Below, piece by piece: positions 25,111-36,300 of a stretch of 64,000 bases of DNA (position 1 is the stretch's first letter; each line of letters starts with the position of its first letter). This DNA is from Plicaturopsis crispa FD-325 SS-3 (lineage: Eukaryota; Basidiomycota; Agaricomycetes; Amylocorticiales; Amylocorticiaceae). The stretch is taken from contig KN832561.1 of the NCBI GenBank assembly GCA_000827205.1, positions 1,248,281 to 1,312,280 on the forward strand, given 5' to 3'. The notes under the pieces were generated by a model. The model was not told the origin of the DNA and did not search any database. It saw only the letters and a program-made list of their open reading frames with translations. The position numbers and the translations under genes were made by a program.

Positions 25111-26759
25111 CAACCTTCACAATATGTTCTGCGGACACCCACCAGTGGTGCTCATTGGCAGCGGGCGCCCGCAGGAGGACCCTTGCCCCCTCACGCGCTC
25201 AGCGCTCAGAAACATAATGCATATATGGCTTTCGGACCGCGGTGCATGACGAGTCAACATCGCTGCAAACATATCCTGGTCCACGGATTGCTTCCCCGCA
25301 CCCGTCCCCGACCCCGTCGCGAGGCTTCTATGCATATATTCTGGGTTGCCTGCCGACGCGCTTCCGCTGCCGTCTGCTTCCTTCCTTCCGTTGTCAGTCG
25401 CCCGGAGCCAGGAATACCCCAGAGCACAGGCACTGCGTTTCATCCCCCTACCCCACCCGCGTCTACCCCACATATACACCCCAAATCATATCATGCTTAC
25501 ACTCCCGTCGCCCTATATAAGGTAGCCTCGCAGACGGACCCTCGTCGCGGTGCATCGGTGCCATTCAATCAAGGTCGCTGGCACTGACGGAGTTCAGTGT
25601 ACTGGCTCCTGTACGCAAGGGTACAGGCTTCTGTACCTACTGGCACTAGCTTCTGTGCCTACGGGTAAGTATGTTATTCGCATATCCTCGCCGTGCGCTG
25701 CTATCGCCATTGGCCCATAGGTAATTCGCAAGCTTGGGCACGCGAATAGAGCTGGTGCTATTGGCAGATAGAGCGTTCGTTGCCCGGGGGCGCGTATGTC
25801 TAAAGCGGTTTGCGCGGACTGCGTGCATGAGCTAGAAATCATATGCAGCGTATGCACGAGCTGTGAAGGTGAGCATTTCACCGACGCCACCATCCCCGCG
25901 CATCTGTCGTCCTCTTGCTCTCTCTTGTTAGACTATTCGTTCCCCGGGCGCGCATATGTCGAAAGCATATGCACGAGCTGAGCAACTCGCCGATGCTATG
26001 CGACTGTGCCCTCCGCGCGCGCTTGCTCACTACAACTGACATGCCGAGTCCGTGCCGAGTCCGTTCCGCCATCGCCTCTGTCATTAGTTAGTACGTCGAC
26101 ACTCAAGATTCGGTTAACGTTGGTGACGTCCGCGCGCCAATCACTGTCCGCTCCTCCAACTCCGGGGTATACTATCTATTCTCGGACGCGCCGGCCGTGC
26201 CCATGGAGCGTTCCGGCCGTGCATACCATCCGTGCCGTGCCGTACCCCATTCCGTGCCGTTCGCCGTCCCAGCCCGTCCGTTATTTTCGCGGCGCGGGGG
26301 TTCGGGCCTCAAGCCATGTGCGGCGCCTCGGGCCTCATGCCATGTGCGAGCGGAGAATATCTTCGCGTGCGGCCTCGCGGTGTGGGGAGCGGGTATATTC
26401 GCGTAAGTACGGCGTCCACCAGTACTGAATCATCGGCGTACTCGGTCTGTGCTGCAAGGACTCGTGCACCTCGACGCCCCCATCGACATTTTACCCACTC
26501 GGGAGGGCCGCACCAGTCCCTGCCAGCCCCGCGCGCCGTACTTCCCCGCACCCCGCCTCCAATCGGGTGCGCCGCTAAGATCTTATTAATGCTATCGCCC
26601 CCACCCTCCGACTGCCCTCCGACATTAAATATAAGATATGCGCGTGCATATGAACTCAGATATGAGCTTGCATATGAACGAACGTTGGGCGATTGATTAG
26701 GTACTCATGATATGATAGCCGAGTAATCGCGGGCGTGTGGTTTATCAGATTCCGGTCGC

Positions 26760-27190
26760 GTACTATCGCAGTCGCGTAGAACCGTCGCGTATGTTGTGGC
26801 GTAGTGATCATGAGGACTACGTTTTGTGGGGTAGAATGTCGGCTCGCGTGTGTCTGTACAACGACGTGGAGGTGCTGACGCGGAGGATATGCGCGTGTAC
26901 CAAACACGGTATCACATCCTTGCCGAATGCCCGCAATACGAAGAACACCGCCACATCCTCCGCAACGCGTCTCAGACCCTATTCCTCCCGGAAATACTGG
27001 GCACGGACGACGGCCTGATGGCGCTAGCACATTTCCTAGAGAAATCGGGAGCGTTTACGAAAACTGGCGCTCCCCGAGTACCCAGAGACACACCGACACT
27101 GGAGGAGGAAGAGGCCACTTCGGATGAAGAAGGATGGGATGAGATATACGACGGAGAGGAGGAGGAGGAGGAGGAGGAGGAAGAGGAGTA
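26760..27190 (+). mobile_element. 3' end of a LINE-type retrotransposon (remnant)
   Basis: The frame ending at 27191 encodes the C-terminal tail typical of basidiomycete non-LTR retrotransposon polyproteins: TRYHILAECPQYEEHRHILR (a zinc-knuckle-like H..C..H pattern), LPEILGTDDGLMALAHFLEK, SGAFTKTG, then a poly-Glu run before the stop. Upstream reverse-transcriptase or RNase H motifs are absent, so this is a 5'-truncated or decayed copy. Downstream DNA to about 27745 is probably its 3' UTR; a short ATC run (TTCATCATCATCATCATC) at 27724 may mark the element's tail. Confidence 0.65.
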
Positions 27191-27724
27191 AAAGGAGCAG
27201 GGAGAGCAGAGGATGCCTCAGGAGGAGGCGGACACACGGACAACCAAAACGACGATCGCCGGAAAACGCCAGACCTCGCGAAGACACCGCAACGTCTTCG
27301 CCATGTCACTGCGTACGCGCACTCACGCGCACACCCGCACCACTACCGAATGCACTCAAGAACCGGGCAGCGGCCTCCACTTCAAGAGGGGTAGCGTATC
27401 GCACCTCGGCCGGGACCTCGGGTTGCGTACTCAAGAATAATCGGCGTCATTCACTTCCTTTTCATTTCCCTTTCCTTTTCTACTGTATCTTTATGACTAT
27501 GCTTACAGCGAACTTATGATCCCTACAGTACATATTATGCTACAGCGCCCTAGATTTCTTGCCTTCCCGAAACCCACCCTGTTCAACATCTACCATAGAA
27601 ATCCCCCGCAAAACTTTACATTCCTCGATATTACTTGCAGATTATCCCCTTATATTTGTTCATATTTGACTACAGTACCTACTTAGTCCGCATCTTAGCC
27701 CTCTGTTGGCTTGCGCGTACCGAA

Positions 27725-27742
27725 TTCATCATCATCATCATC
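27725..27742 (+). repeat. (ATC)n simple repeat
   Basis: Five to six ATC units. Short tandem repeats are common at the 3' ends of LINE copies, which is why it is listed with the remnant; it may equally be chance. Confidence 0.5.
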
Positions 27743-28337
27743 AGCGGAGGATATGCGGCGCGTCCGAGGAAATGCGGAGATTCGGCAAAGGGGCACTATA
27801 CACGGTTTGTACTTGGGCAGGGTGTACAGATCTTCCTATCCCGCGATAAGTATAGTAGAAGGTGTAGAAACCGTACCGCAGCGGGGAGCGACAACATTAT
27901 TTCGCCAGTACGTGAATGGGTATTCCTCTTGGGCGGGCAAACTTCAGCACTCAGCACTTGCTCAGTAGCCGCATGCGACGTCGGCGACGGAGGACAGTGC
28001 AGCGCTTACTTACCTCCCGCGAAGTGCCTCAAGGCTACGGACCTGGCATACGGCTCTTGATCTAGGAGATTTCATTGTTATCTTGACGGCGCAGCCGGAC
28101 ATTGCGCAATAATCTGAGCTTGGCGCAATAATACTCAGAGCTTGGACGCCGGCAGGTCGCCGACTCACCTTGGCACAGTGTCCTCGAGCCTTGGCATGTC
28201 GTCGAGTCCTCGTTCAATATGACCACTGTTCAGTCCTCGCAGACGCGTACTTACAGGTATTTGGATTTACATGCATTCGATGCATTTCACGATTCTGACG
28301 AGGTACAACAGACAACAGGTGATGCAGGACAGGACGC

Positions 28338-29138
28338 TCACACCACAGCTGCGTATTTCTCTACGCTCTCCAAAAGCGCCGCCCACCTCCCGCCGTGCCA
28401 TGTCGCCATAACGCCCCACTCCTCCGGCACCACCAAGCTAAACCACTTCACCCACGACGCGATCGTAATATCCGCATACGTCAGCTCCTCCCCCTCCACC
28501 CAAGGACCCCCGCTCTCCCTCAACCACCCATCCACCTTATCGAACCCCGCCTTCACCTGCACCATGCGCTTCGCCCTCAGCTCGCTGCCCGCCGGCGCGA
28601 GCTCCTCCAGCCGCTTCCCGAAGCTCGCCTCGCGCGTGCGCCGGAAGAACGCCTCGCTGCGCGCGTTCAGCACCTGATTCGTGTTCGGCAGCGTGATCGC
28701 GAACCAGTCCGCCAGCGTCGCCTGGTACGCGCTCTGGAACGCGTGCTGCAGCGCGCGCGTGCGAAAGGGGAGGAGCATGGGCGTGGAGGGGTACGTCGTG
28801 TCGAGGTAGGCGGCGATTTTGATGGAGTCGGAGACGACGATGTTGGTGGAGTTGTCTTTGATTACGGGGAGGGTGTAGTAGGGGCTGCCGTCGCTTTGGA
28901 CGCCTGTGGGCTCCGCGCCGATCTCTTTGCAGAGGGGCTCGATGTCGGGGTATTCAACCCATACGGTTTCGTACGCAAGACCCTTGTAGTTCAGGGTGAA
29001 TCTGGAGATCGTGTTAGCAGCACTTCATGGATCCCTGGGTGCGAACGGGGAGGCTTGCCTGGTTTTCCAGGTGTTCGGAGACCAGCAGTTGATCGGGAGC
29101 TTGCTCGGGATGTCGTAGAAAGTGATTGGAGGAGACAT
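28338..29138 (-). CDS. glutathione S-transferase, GTE/etherase-like (copy 1)
   Basis: Glutathione transferase with an N-terminal thioredoxin-fold and a C-terminal helical domain. Exons 29059-29138 and 28338-29001 give 247 residues. The start MSPPITFYDIPSKLP is followed by the active-site region CWSPNTWKTR, typical of the fungal class related to bacterial LigE-type beta-etherases, then YKGLAYETVWVEYPDI. The glutathione-binding segment is around YTLPVIKDNST and VVSDSIKIAAYLD. The C-terminal GGRWAALLESVEKYAAVV is shared with the neighbouring copy. The single intron starts with GC (CCAG then GCAAGC) where the paralogue has GT at the same place. In wood-decay fungi this class is linked to detoxifying plant phenolics; the substrate here is unknown. 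Confidence 0.88.
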
Positions 29139-29700
29139 GGAGGCGTTCGATACACTGGTACTTATCAGATATCGTTAGACAGCAAGCGGTTGGGTGCGGC
29201 GGATGATGTCAAACTATCGACTCCTCTTACTTATACGTTCGAACGAGGTGCAACGTTCACACCCATGGCTCGCGTAGACACACGAGGCTCTCACGATCTC
29301 CATCGGAAAGTGGCTTTCTGTCAAATCTCTGTCAGCATCTACTTACTCAGCTGTGCCAAGGGATGTGCACACTGCACAGTGCCTGCCGACTCAGCGTCAT
29401 TATCACAACGATATTCAAATTCGAGTTGACGAGGAACCTCAGCCTCACTACTAGTACACTGTACCAGGCTCACAAACTGAATATGCTGTCGACTGTCGCC
29501 TTGCATAGCAATGACAACTAATTCCACCAACCCCACGCGCACGGTATGCAGTGTGCACACTGTCGGTTTGTCATGGACAGCATGAGAAGCGAACCTTGAA
29601 CCTTGGGCGTTGCCCCCATAAGGTGAGTTCATCTCGCTTTTCAGAATCCAGCCTGTGCCACAGGGGGACTTAAAAGTCTACCGACTTGATAGGCTGAAGG

Positions 29701-29832
29701 TAGTCTCGGATCCAGCCGTTTTCGGAGTTTCAAAACCCAAGACACAGAAGTTAGAACCTCCTACAACGTCTGGTGCACTGTGTAAGAGACACCCCCGCGC
29801 AGGTCACGTCAGGGGTATCACGCTCCCAAAAC
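29701..29832 (+). repeat. inverted repeat, left arm (132 bp)
   Basis: Runs from TAGTCTCGGATCCAGCCG to ATCACGCTCCCAAAAC. It matches the right arm at nearly every position except for a 7-bp insertion (within AGAAGTTAGAACC, against AGAACC in the other arm). Confidence 0.88.
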
Positions 29833-30747
29833 GGTATACCCCGATTTCTCAGTTACTCACTGTGCACCGCATGTGTGCTCGAAAATAGAGAAACTTATAT
29901 TAATCTGAATTACATTGGGGGAGATGTACTCTGAATCGGAACGCGTTCAACTTGCGAATGTAGGGCGCGGCCTTACTGGAGCTTTCCCAAGAGTCGGCTT
30001 CGGCGTCGTTGGCCACGATCACATTCTTCTGCGCGCGGCGAGCTGTTGGGAACTGGCGAGGGCGTGGGCACGGGCCCGGCGACGGTGTGAACCCTTCGCA
30101 TTTGTGGAAAATCTGACGTGCCGGCAAGGCAACGCTGCTCGCAGCGCGGGCGGGGGGCTACCAACGGCGTGATTTCACGGGTGTTAGTAGTTGTACGTTC
30201 ATCAGCGCATGACTCACGGTAGCGGGTCCGGACAACTTGCCGTAAGCTGTACATTGAGATGCGAGGATGCGATAGGAGGGGCAGCCGAGCTTGTGCACGG
30301 GATCGATACCTCGTCCACATAGTGCGGGTACACGGAGGGAGTAGCATGGACAACGATGATATGAGAAATGGTAGCGACAGAAATGGCAGCGACTTACCTC
30401 AAGGCCAAATACGGAGTCACCAAACTTCAAACAGCTGCCCACAGGCTGTGTACGCGTCGCGGCGTGCAATACGATGTTTTGCTTCGCTGCGTCGGAGGCG
30501 CCGTTCGAAGTGCCAGCTGGCAACGACATGGCCCCTTCCGGGTGCATCCCAGGCTGCACGTATTTGGAGTGCATCGACAGATCGGGTTGTCGTCAAGCCT
30601 GTGCGGTAGTACCTGTGCGCGTCGGATACCCGAACTTGAAAAGAGTGTTTAAAGAGCGTGCAACGTGCAACATTTGTTTGAAAAGTAGGTGAGTGATCCA
30701 GCGGTGACAAGGGTCACAGAAGGTGACGGAAGGTAACAAAATACCTT

Positions 30748-30872
30748 GTTTTGGGAGCGTGATACCCCTGACGTGACCTGCGCGGGGGTGTCTCTTACAC
30801 AGTGCACCAGACGTTGTAGGAGGTTCTGTGTCTTGGGTTTTGAAACTCCGAAAACGGCTGGATCCGAGACTA
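30748..30872 (-). repeat. inverted repeat, right arm (125 bp)
   Basis: Reverse-complement copy of 29701-29832. The ten bases AGGCTGAAGG directly abut the outer end of both arms but in the same plus-strand orientation, as would happen at an inversion or insertion junction. Confidence 0.88.
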
Positions 30873-30917
30873 GGCTGAAGGGATCGTCCCCAGAGCATGA
30901 GCGTATGGTATGGGCCC

Positions 30918-31736
30918 TCATACCACGGTCCTGTATTTTTCAAAGCTCTCGACGAACGCCGCCCATCTGCCCCCATTCCAGCTCGCCACCTCGTCCCATT
31001 CCTCCGGGGCGACAGTCTTGAACCACCCCACATACGCTGCCACCACCAAATCCGCGAACGACACCGTGCTCCCCATAAAGTACGGCTCGTCCGGGCCGTT
31101 CGCCTCCAGCCACCCATTGATCTTCCCCAACGTCTCCTTTATCGCCTTCATGTGCGCGACGCGCGCCGCACTGCCCGCCGGGGACAACGCCTCCAATCTG
31201 CCCCCGCCGAACTTGGGCTCCATGAACGCACGGAACGCCGCCTTGCTGCTTGGCGTGAGGTACGCATAGATGTTCGGCACCGCGACGAAGTACACCGGCA
31301 CGATCGCCGCCTCGAGCGCGTCGTAGAACGCGTTCTGTAGCGCCCGCGTGCCCGTGGGGAACAGCGCCGGCAGCGCGGGGTACGTGCTGTCGAGGTACGC
31401 CGCGATTTTGAATGACTCGGAGACGACGGCGCCGGTGGATTGGTCTTTGATGAAGGGGACCGTGTAGTGCGGGCTGCCGTCGTCGTTGAGGGAGGTGGGT
31501 GGGGCGCCGGCCTCCTTGGCGGCGCTTTGGATGTCGCCGTACTCGATCCACACGGTCTCGTAGGCGACGCCTTTGAAGTTCAGGGCGAACCTGGGAGTTG
31601 CGATGTGAGCGGCGCTGAGCAATCATGATTGGAGTGCGCGATTCTGACTGTCTTACCTAGCTTTCCACGCGTTTGGAGACCACGAGTTTCTCTCGGTCGT
31701 GCTGGGGATATCGTACAGGGTGATCTGAGGTGCCAT
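30918..31736 (-). CDS. glutathione S-transferase, GTE/etherase-like (copy 2)
   Basis: Paralogue of the preceding GST with the same two-exon layout: exon 1 (31657-31736) is 80 nt in both genes, exon 2 is 30918-31590; 250 residues. Starts MAPQITLYDIPSTTERNSW, then the active-site block SPNAWKAR and NFKGVAYETVWIEYGDI. YTVPFIKDQSTGAVVSESF and KIAAYLDSTYPALPALFPTG follow. Ends NGGRWAAFVESFEKYRTVV. The intron here has a normal GT donor (AG then GTAAGA). Tandem arrangement on the same strand indicates gene duplication. Identity to copy 1 is moderate, so the split is not recent. No targeting signal; cytosolic. Confidence 0.9.
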
Positions 31737-33300
31737 TCTGCTGAAGTGATTGCTTGTAGGGTCCTTAGGCTGCCTTTATACTCAGATCGCTCTGCGACGA
31801 GCACGGCGCTTGGCACGAAGCATCCCTCAGGGTACGCGACTGGGCTCACTGCTCAATCACTGCTCACGCACATTCATCCTCGCCGGCGTGCATCTTCAAC
31901 TCCGTAAAAGTGTATATAGTGTAGTCAGCACATCACGGGTTCGATTGCCTTGGCCGAGCTTGGTGTCGACCGTGACGACTTACTAATGCTTGAGCGCCCA
32001 TGTTTCATTCGCGGGGGTTAGCTCCTGCTCTCAGTGGCGTCCACCTGGATCAACCGGGCTACGTGGGATTCAGACTTCATATCGTCCTCAGCGGCTTATA
32101 ACAGTTTGTGTTGAGATAGATAGCTCACACGACTGGACTACATACTAGTGGGGATACTCGGACACATAGTATACACGTATGGTAATGAATAAATCGCGAG
32201 GTGCCCATTTTTGGAAACGAGGGATGAATATTGGCGTTGAGTAGGAAGCCACGTGGTTGCGTTGTCGACCACTGGCCCGCTTCTTCAGCAAAGCTGCACG
32301 GATACCCTCACCTGCAGCTAAACTCTTGCTGTCTCTTGCTGCACACCGCGTCCGGGTAGGCCATCTTGAGCTGCTCGTTCTGACGCTCGGAACACACGTC
32401 GATTGAGGCAATTCCTGGGCTAGCATTCGCCATCGTGTGCTCCAACAGGGCACTCACATTACGCGCGCTGTGGGCGCATGCAACTCCTCCGGCCACTGCC
32501 AGACACCAATCCCGAGTTCTGCATCCTGCAATGTCCTGGCTACCGCGAGTACAGAGTAGAGAATTGGCACTTGGCTCGTGACGGCAGCGGTCGCGTTGTA
32601 CGCGGAACTTCGGGGTGGTCGTGGAAGGAGGCTATTTTCCCTGCTATAGTGTCTCTAGCTTGGCCTAAAGTGAGCTGTCCGTCGACTTCTGCTGTATGAA
32701 ATGCGTCATGACGAATGATTCCATAGGTCCGAGAATATACCCTTATAATAGTTGGACTGGCCATCTTGACACTTTTCATGATGTACACAAAATGTACACA
32801 AATATTACACGGTGGGCAACATCATCGCGGTACGATACCCAGACTCGCGGAACTCATGTTGCTCCCTAGAATCTGTCATTGTCTTACCGGAGCATGGCAT
32901 TCAACTTGAGACGCATCGTGGATTCCCTCCATGGCCTCTCGCTGTGTCTCGTCTTTTCATACCCACGTCGGAGTTGCTCGACTTCATTATAAATGAAGGC
33001 CTTCGCAGATGGGATGTTCGATACTATCTGGCCGCGATGAAGAAGACTGACACTCCTGGATTTGCATTGGAGGTTGCATACGAGGCAAGTCTTTCCCTCC
33101 GTCAACGATCTCTCGTCCCAACTGAACGTACTCCGTCTGAAGAATATCTTGCCTCATTTCCCGGTATTATTGGAAGTGTATCAAGGGGTACAAGAAACTC
33201 TGTTCCCTGCGAATAGCAATATACACGAGCGTTCAGCCGTCTGATCAGTGTTAAAGATAATATCGAAAAAAAAGTCCTTCCAAGGCACTCGTGAAAAACA
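31737..33300. other. intergenic region, no gene supported
   Basis: About 1.56 kb upstream of GST copy 2 and downstream of the IST1-TBC gene. A plus-strand open frame around 32812-33216 begins at GTG and has no family resemblance, so it is not annotated as a gene. Confidence 0.5.
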
Positions 33301-36300
33301 TCAGCGCAAATCGTCAAACCGCTTGGGATCATCCTCGCTCTCGTAAGCACTCAATAAGTCGTCATATCCCTCGTCGTCCCCCTCCTCCGCAGCGCTCTCG
33401 CGTTTCCTGTCCGTAGAAACTTTGCGCACCATCCTGACCGTTTGCGCGTCGGATACTTTGCGGACTACGCGGGCGTCCTGGCTATCTGTAGAGACTTTGC
33501 GGACCCTGCCACCCTCCTGCCCGTCATGAGAGGTCTTGCGCACGCGACCGGAATGTTGCTGCGCAGAGTCCGTGCCATCGAAGTCGAGTGCCCGGGGCGT
33601 CAACGGTGCGTCATGCGGGTCATGAGAATCCGGGGCCAACGAGTTGGGGCTGGGCGATCTCTGCTCGGGTACAGCGGTCGAATGCGAATTTGCGCGGATT
33701 CGGAGGTTCGACGGCCGCGACGCGTGCCGCTTGGTACGAAGGCGCGGGCTTTTGTTGAACGACGCGAACGATGCCGACGAGTCCGACGTGTCGTCGTCCT
33801 GATGTTTCGGCGGAGGAGTCTTCTTCCTGACAAGTTTCCTAGCCTGCGCAGGAGGCTCCAACGGAGTACCATATGACTCAAGGTCGCGCTGGGAGTCGGC
33901 ATCGACGTCTTCGACGTGGATGGTGCTCCGTCCTTGCATCGCTGCCATGACAGGCGGGGTGCGTGGCGCAGGTGGTGACGCAAGTGTAGCTGGAGAGTCC
34001 TGCCCATCAGATAGGCCCCTTCGTGGAATTGATTTGACCTCACCCTGAGGCATGTCGTAGGACGTAGCGCTCTCGCTGCTTGTACGGCGACCCGCCATAG
34101 GCGGGCTCAGCATTCCACGGTCCGATGTCGTCCCGGAAGACATGGAATCCGGTCGTCCGTAGGGCATCCGGAAATTGGGTGCCATTGGCGAGACAGATCG
34201 CCGGTTGATGGGAACGACTCTGCTGCTGGGAAGCCTGTTACTGGGGCTGTCAGAGTCCCAATCCGAGCTACCCCTCCCTCCTCTTGTCCATACCGGCTTT
34301 CCTAACGCATCGGACGGTGACAAGGACGAGATGGATGATTGCGATTCCTTGTGCATCATTGCTCGTTTGCTTCGCATGACATCGGACCATTGCTCCTGAG
34401 TAGAATGCCCCCGAGTAGAAGGCACCGGAGTGGAATTAGCAGACCTCGACAAAGCTATCGAACGGCTTGGGGTATGCAAGGCTCCCGCCGTCCCGAGCAG
34501 TAAGGGTCTGGGGCCGGACTTGGGCGTAGGTGTCGCCGCTACAGGCGCAGGCAGATGCAGGCCTTGGAAGGAAGCCAGCGACTCCCTCGCTTTGCGCATC
34601 AAGCCACTGTCTGACTGGGGTGAGCTTTTAGGACTTTCTGGACTTGTCGGCGAGAAAGATCCAGGGCCATTGCGAGGCGGAGGCATCATGCTATCGCGGG
34701 GAGGACGGAAGAAGGCCGGACGGGCAGGCGGTGAATACGCAGCACTGCGATCAACTCCGGGCATCGACCCTCTCCGTCCTTCGTCGAGTCTAGGGGGCTG
34801 CCAGGCATTGACGGAGCCACTTCGCGTCTTTCCAAATCCACCGTCTTGTGTAGAAGACGCATCTTGTGGGCTCGGGCTGGTTGCACCTCCACGCACACTC
34901 CATGCCATCGCTTTTGCACGCCAGTTACTGCTGACTTTCGCAAGGGTCGCAGCCGTGTCAGAGTCCTTCAGCTTGTTGGTATAACTCCAGAGGGCTGCCG
35001 ATGCTTGGAGGCTAGGACTAGCATGAGGAGGAGCATCATCTATTTCGCTAGGTGGCGGCGGCAAGGGAGGGAGGCGAGCAGCAGGGGAACGCGGAGATGG
35101 TGTCAGCGGTGTTAGTGGTGACGGAGGCGCATCCATTGCACTTTGGTTGGTCATGCCTCTCCATACCGTGTTCGCAAACCGCGCACTCAGCCCAGGGGAT
35201 GCAGAGCCGTTAGGTTTGGATCTCTCGGTCTCGGTTTCGTTTCCATCGTCAGGTGGGTCATCGCTCTCCGGCTCCTCCTCGGAATCCTCTGGGGATGAGT
35301 CGGGGTCGTCTTGCGAGACTTGGTTGGTGAACCCCTTCCACATTGTCGTTGCAAGTCGGGCGCCCAAACTCAGGCTCTCAGCCTTCTGGGTCTTCGTCTC
35401 GTCCTCTCTACGGCGCGCTAGATCGGAAGCCGTCTGTAGGATCCTGTCGATTCCACCGGCGGCTTCGACCGGATAGAGCTGCAGCAGGGACATGCCCTCG
35501 AGGAAAGCATCGCCCAGCTCCCATGGTCGCAAAGGCGACGGGGGAGGCACTGTGGTGTTCTCGTCGACCCAAAGGCCCGGAGACCTGCGTCCAGGTTTGC
35601 CTAACCGGAAAAGAGGTACCCGTGCACGAATGAGGAGACTCGTGCAGATGTCTAGGAGGTGCTCCAGCTTGGGGTTCGAGTCGCGCTCTCTCATCGGATA
35701 CGAGAATAACGCATCCCAGACCATGAACACCGACGATAACGGTAAGGTTTGTGTGAGTAGAGGAGCCAACCAGCGGCTGAAGCACGATAAGTAGATACCG
35801 GAGAATACGAAATGGACTAACTTACTATGAATAGTGCGGTAGCGCAGGATCCAGTCCCTTCGCATGCTAGTTACGCGCAATTAGCCCATGGTCGCATGCA
35901 CAGTCCATAGAACGTACAAGGTTCTCTGATAAGTCTTGATCTGCCCAAGCAAGTCTCTCACCGAGTTTTCGCATCCACAAATTGCTACCTTCCTCTTCTT
36001 CTAATTCCGCAAACTCGCCGACTATCGCCTCGAATAACCAGAAGGTGTCCGCCTCTGCATGGGCAAGATCTTGTTGCTCGATTTCCTGGACCATTACGGA
36101 GTATAAAGGCACAAGCAGCGACGGTACATGAGGTGAGTGGTGAGCCGGATTCAGGCATGAATGTATGTAGAGAAGGCGCAGCAGTGCCGAGCTGTGCTTC
36201 GGGTGACCGCTTGGGGATGTCCATGCTCTTGAGGGAAGCAGGGTGGTCGGTGCGCCAGGTCGCCGACCCGCAAAGGACTCGGGTTCTGAGAGAGATATCG

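Larger units (their letters stand above)
22745..28337. other. gene desert of about 5.6 kb with degenerate repeats
   Basis: No intact gene is recognised between the kinase start and the first GST stop. The region contains degenerate tandem duplications (for example 23620-23870, 24660-24790, 24960-25110, 25795-25990), CGY-rich low-complexity DNA and a LINE 3' fragment. Open frames here are short, frequently start at non-ATG codons, and show no family motifs. Confidence 0.6.
29139..30917. other. spacer between the two GST genes carrying an inverted repeat
   Basis: About 1.8 kb. It contains the upstream region of copy 1, the downstream region of copy 2, and a pair of inverted repeats listed below. 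The central 29833-30747 stretch has no recognisable gene. Confidence 0.55.

Noticed and set aside
23135-26700. Numerous 60-180-codon frames in the gene desert
   Set aside because: No motifs, frequent non-ATG starts, overlap with tandem duplications; treated as non-coding.
29640-30920. Gene encoded by the inverted-repeat arms (frame with SDPAVFGVSKPKTQ)
   Set aside because: The same peptide appears in both arms, but the frame dies at the arm ends and has no start or known domain; repeat DNA is the simpler reading.
30940-31626. Minus-strand Arg-rich frame of 228 codons over GST copy 2
   Set aside because: Alternate frame of a real GST exon; the composition is an artefact of GC-rich third positions.
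31930-31960. GGGTTCGATTGCC resembling a tRNA T-arm
   Set aside because: No acceptor or anticodon stem can be paired around it.
32812-33216. Plus-strand open frame of 134 codons
   Set aside because: Begins at GTG, no family resemblance, no splice partners; could be chance.
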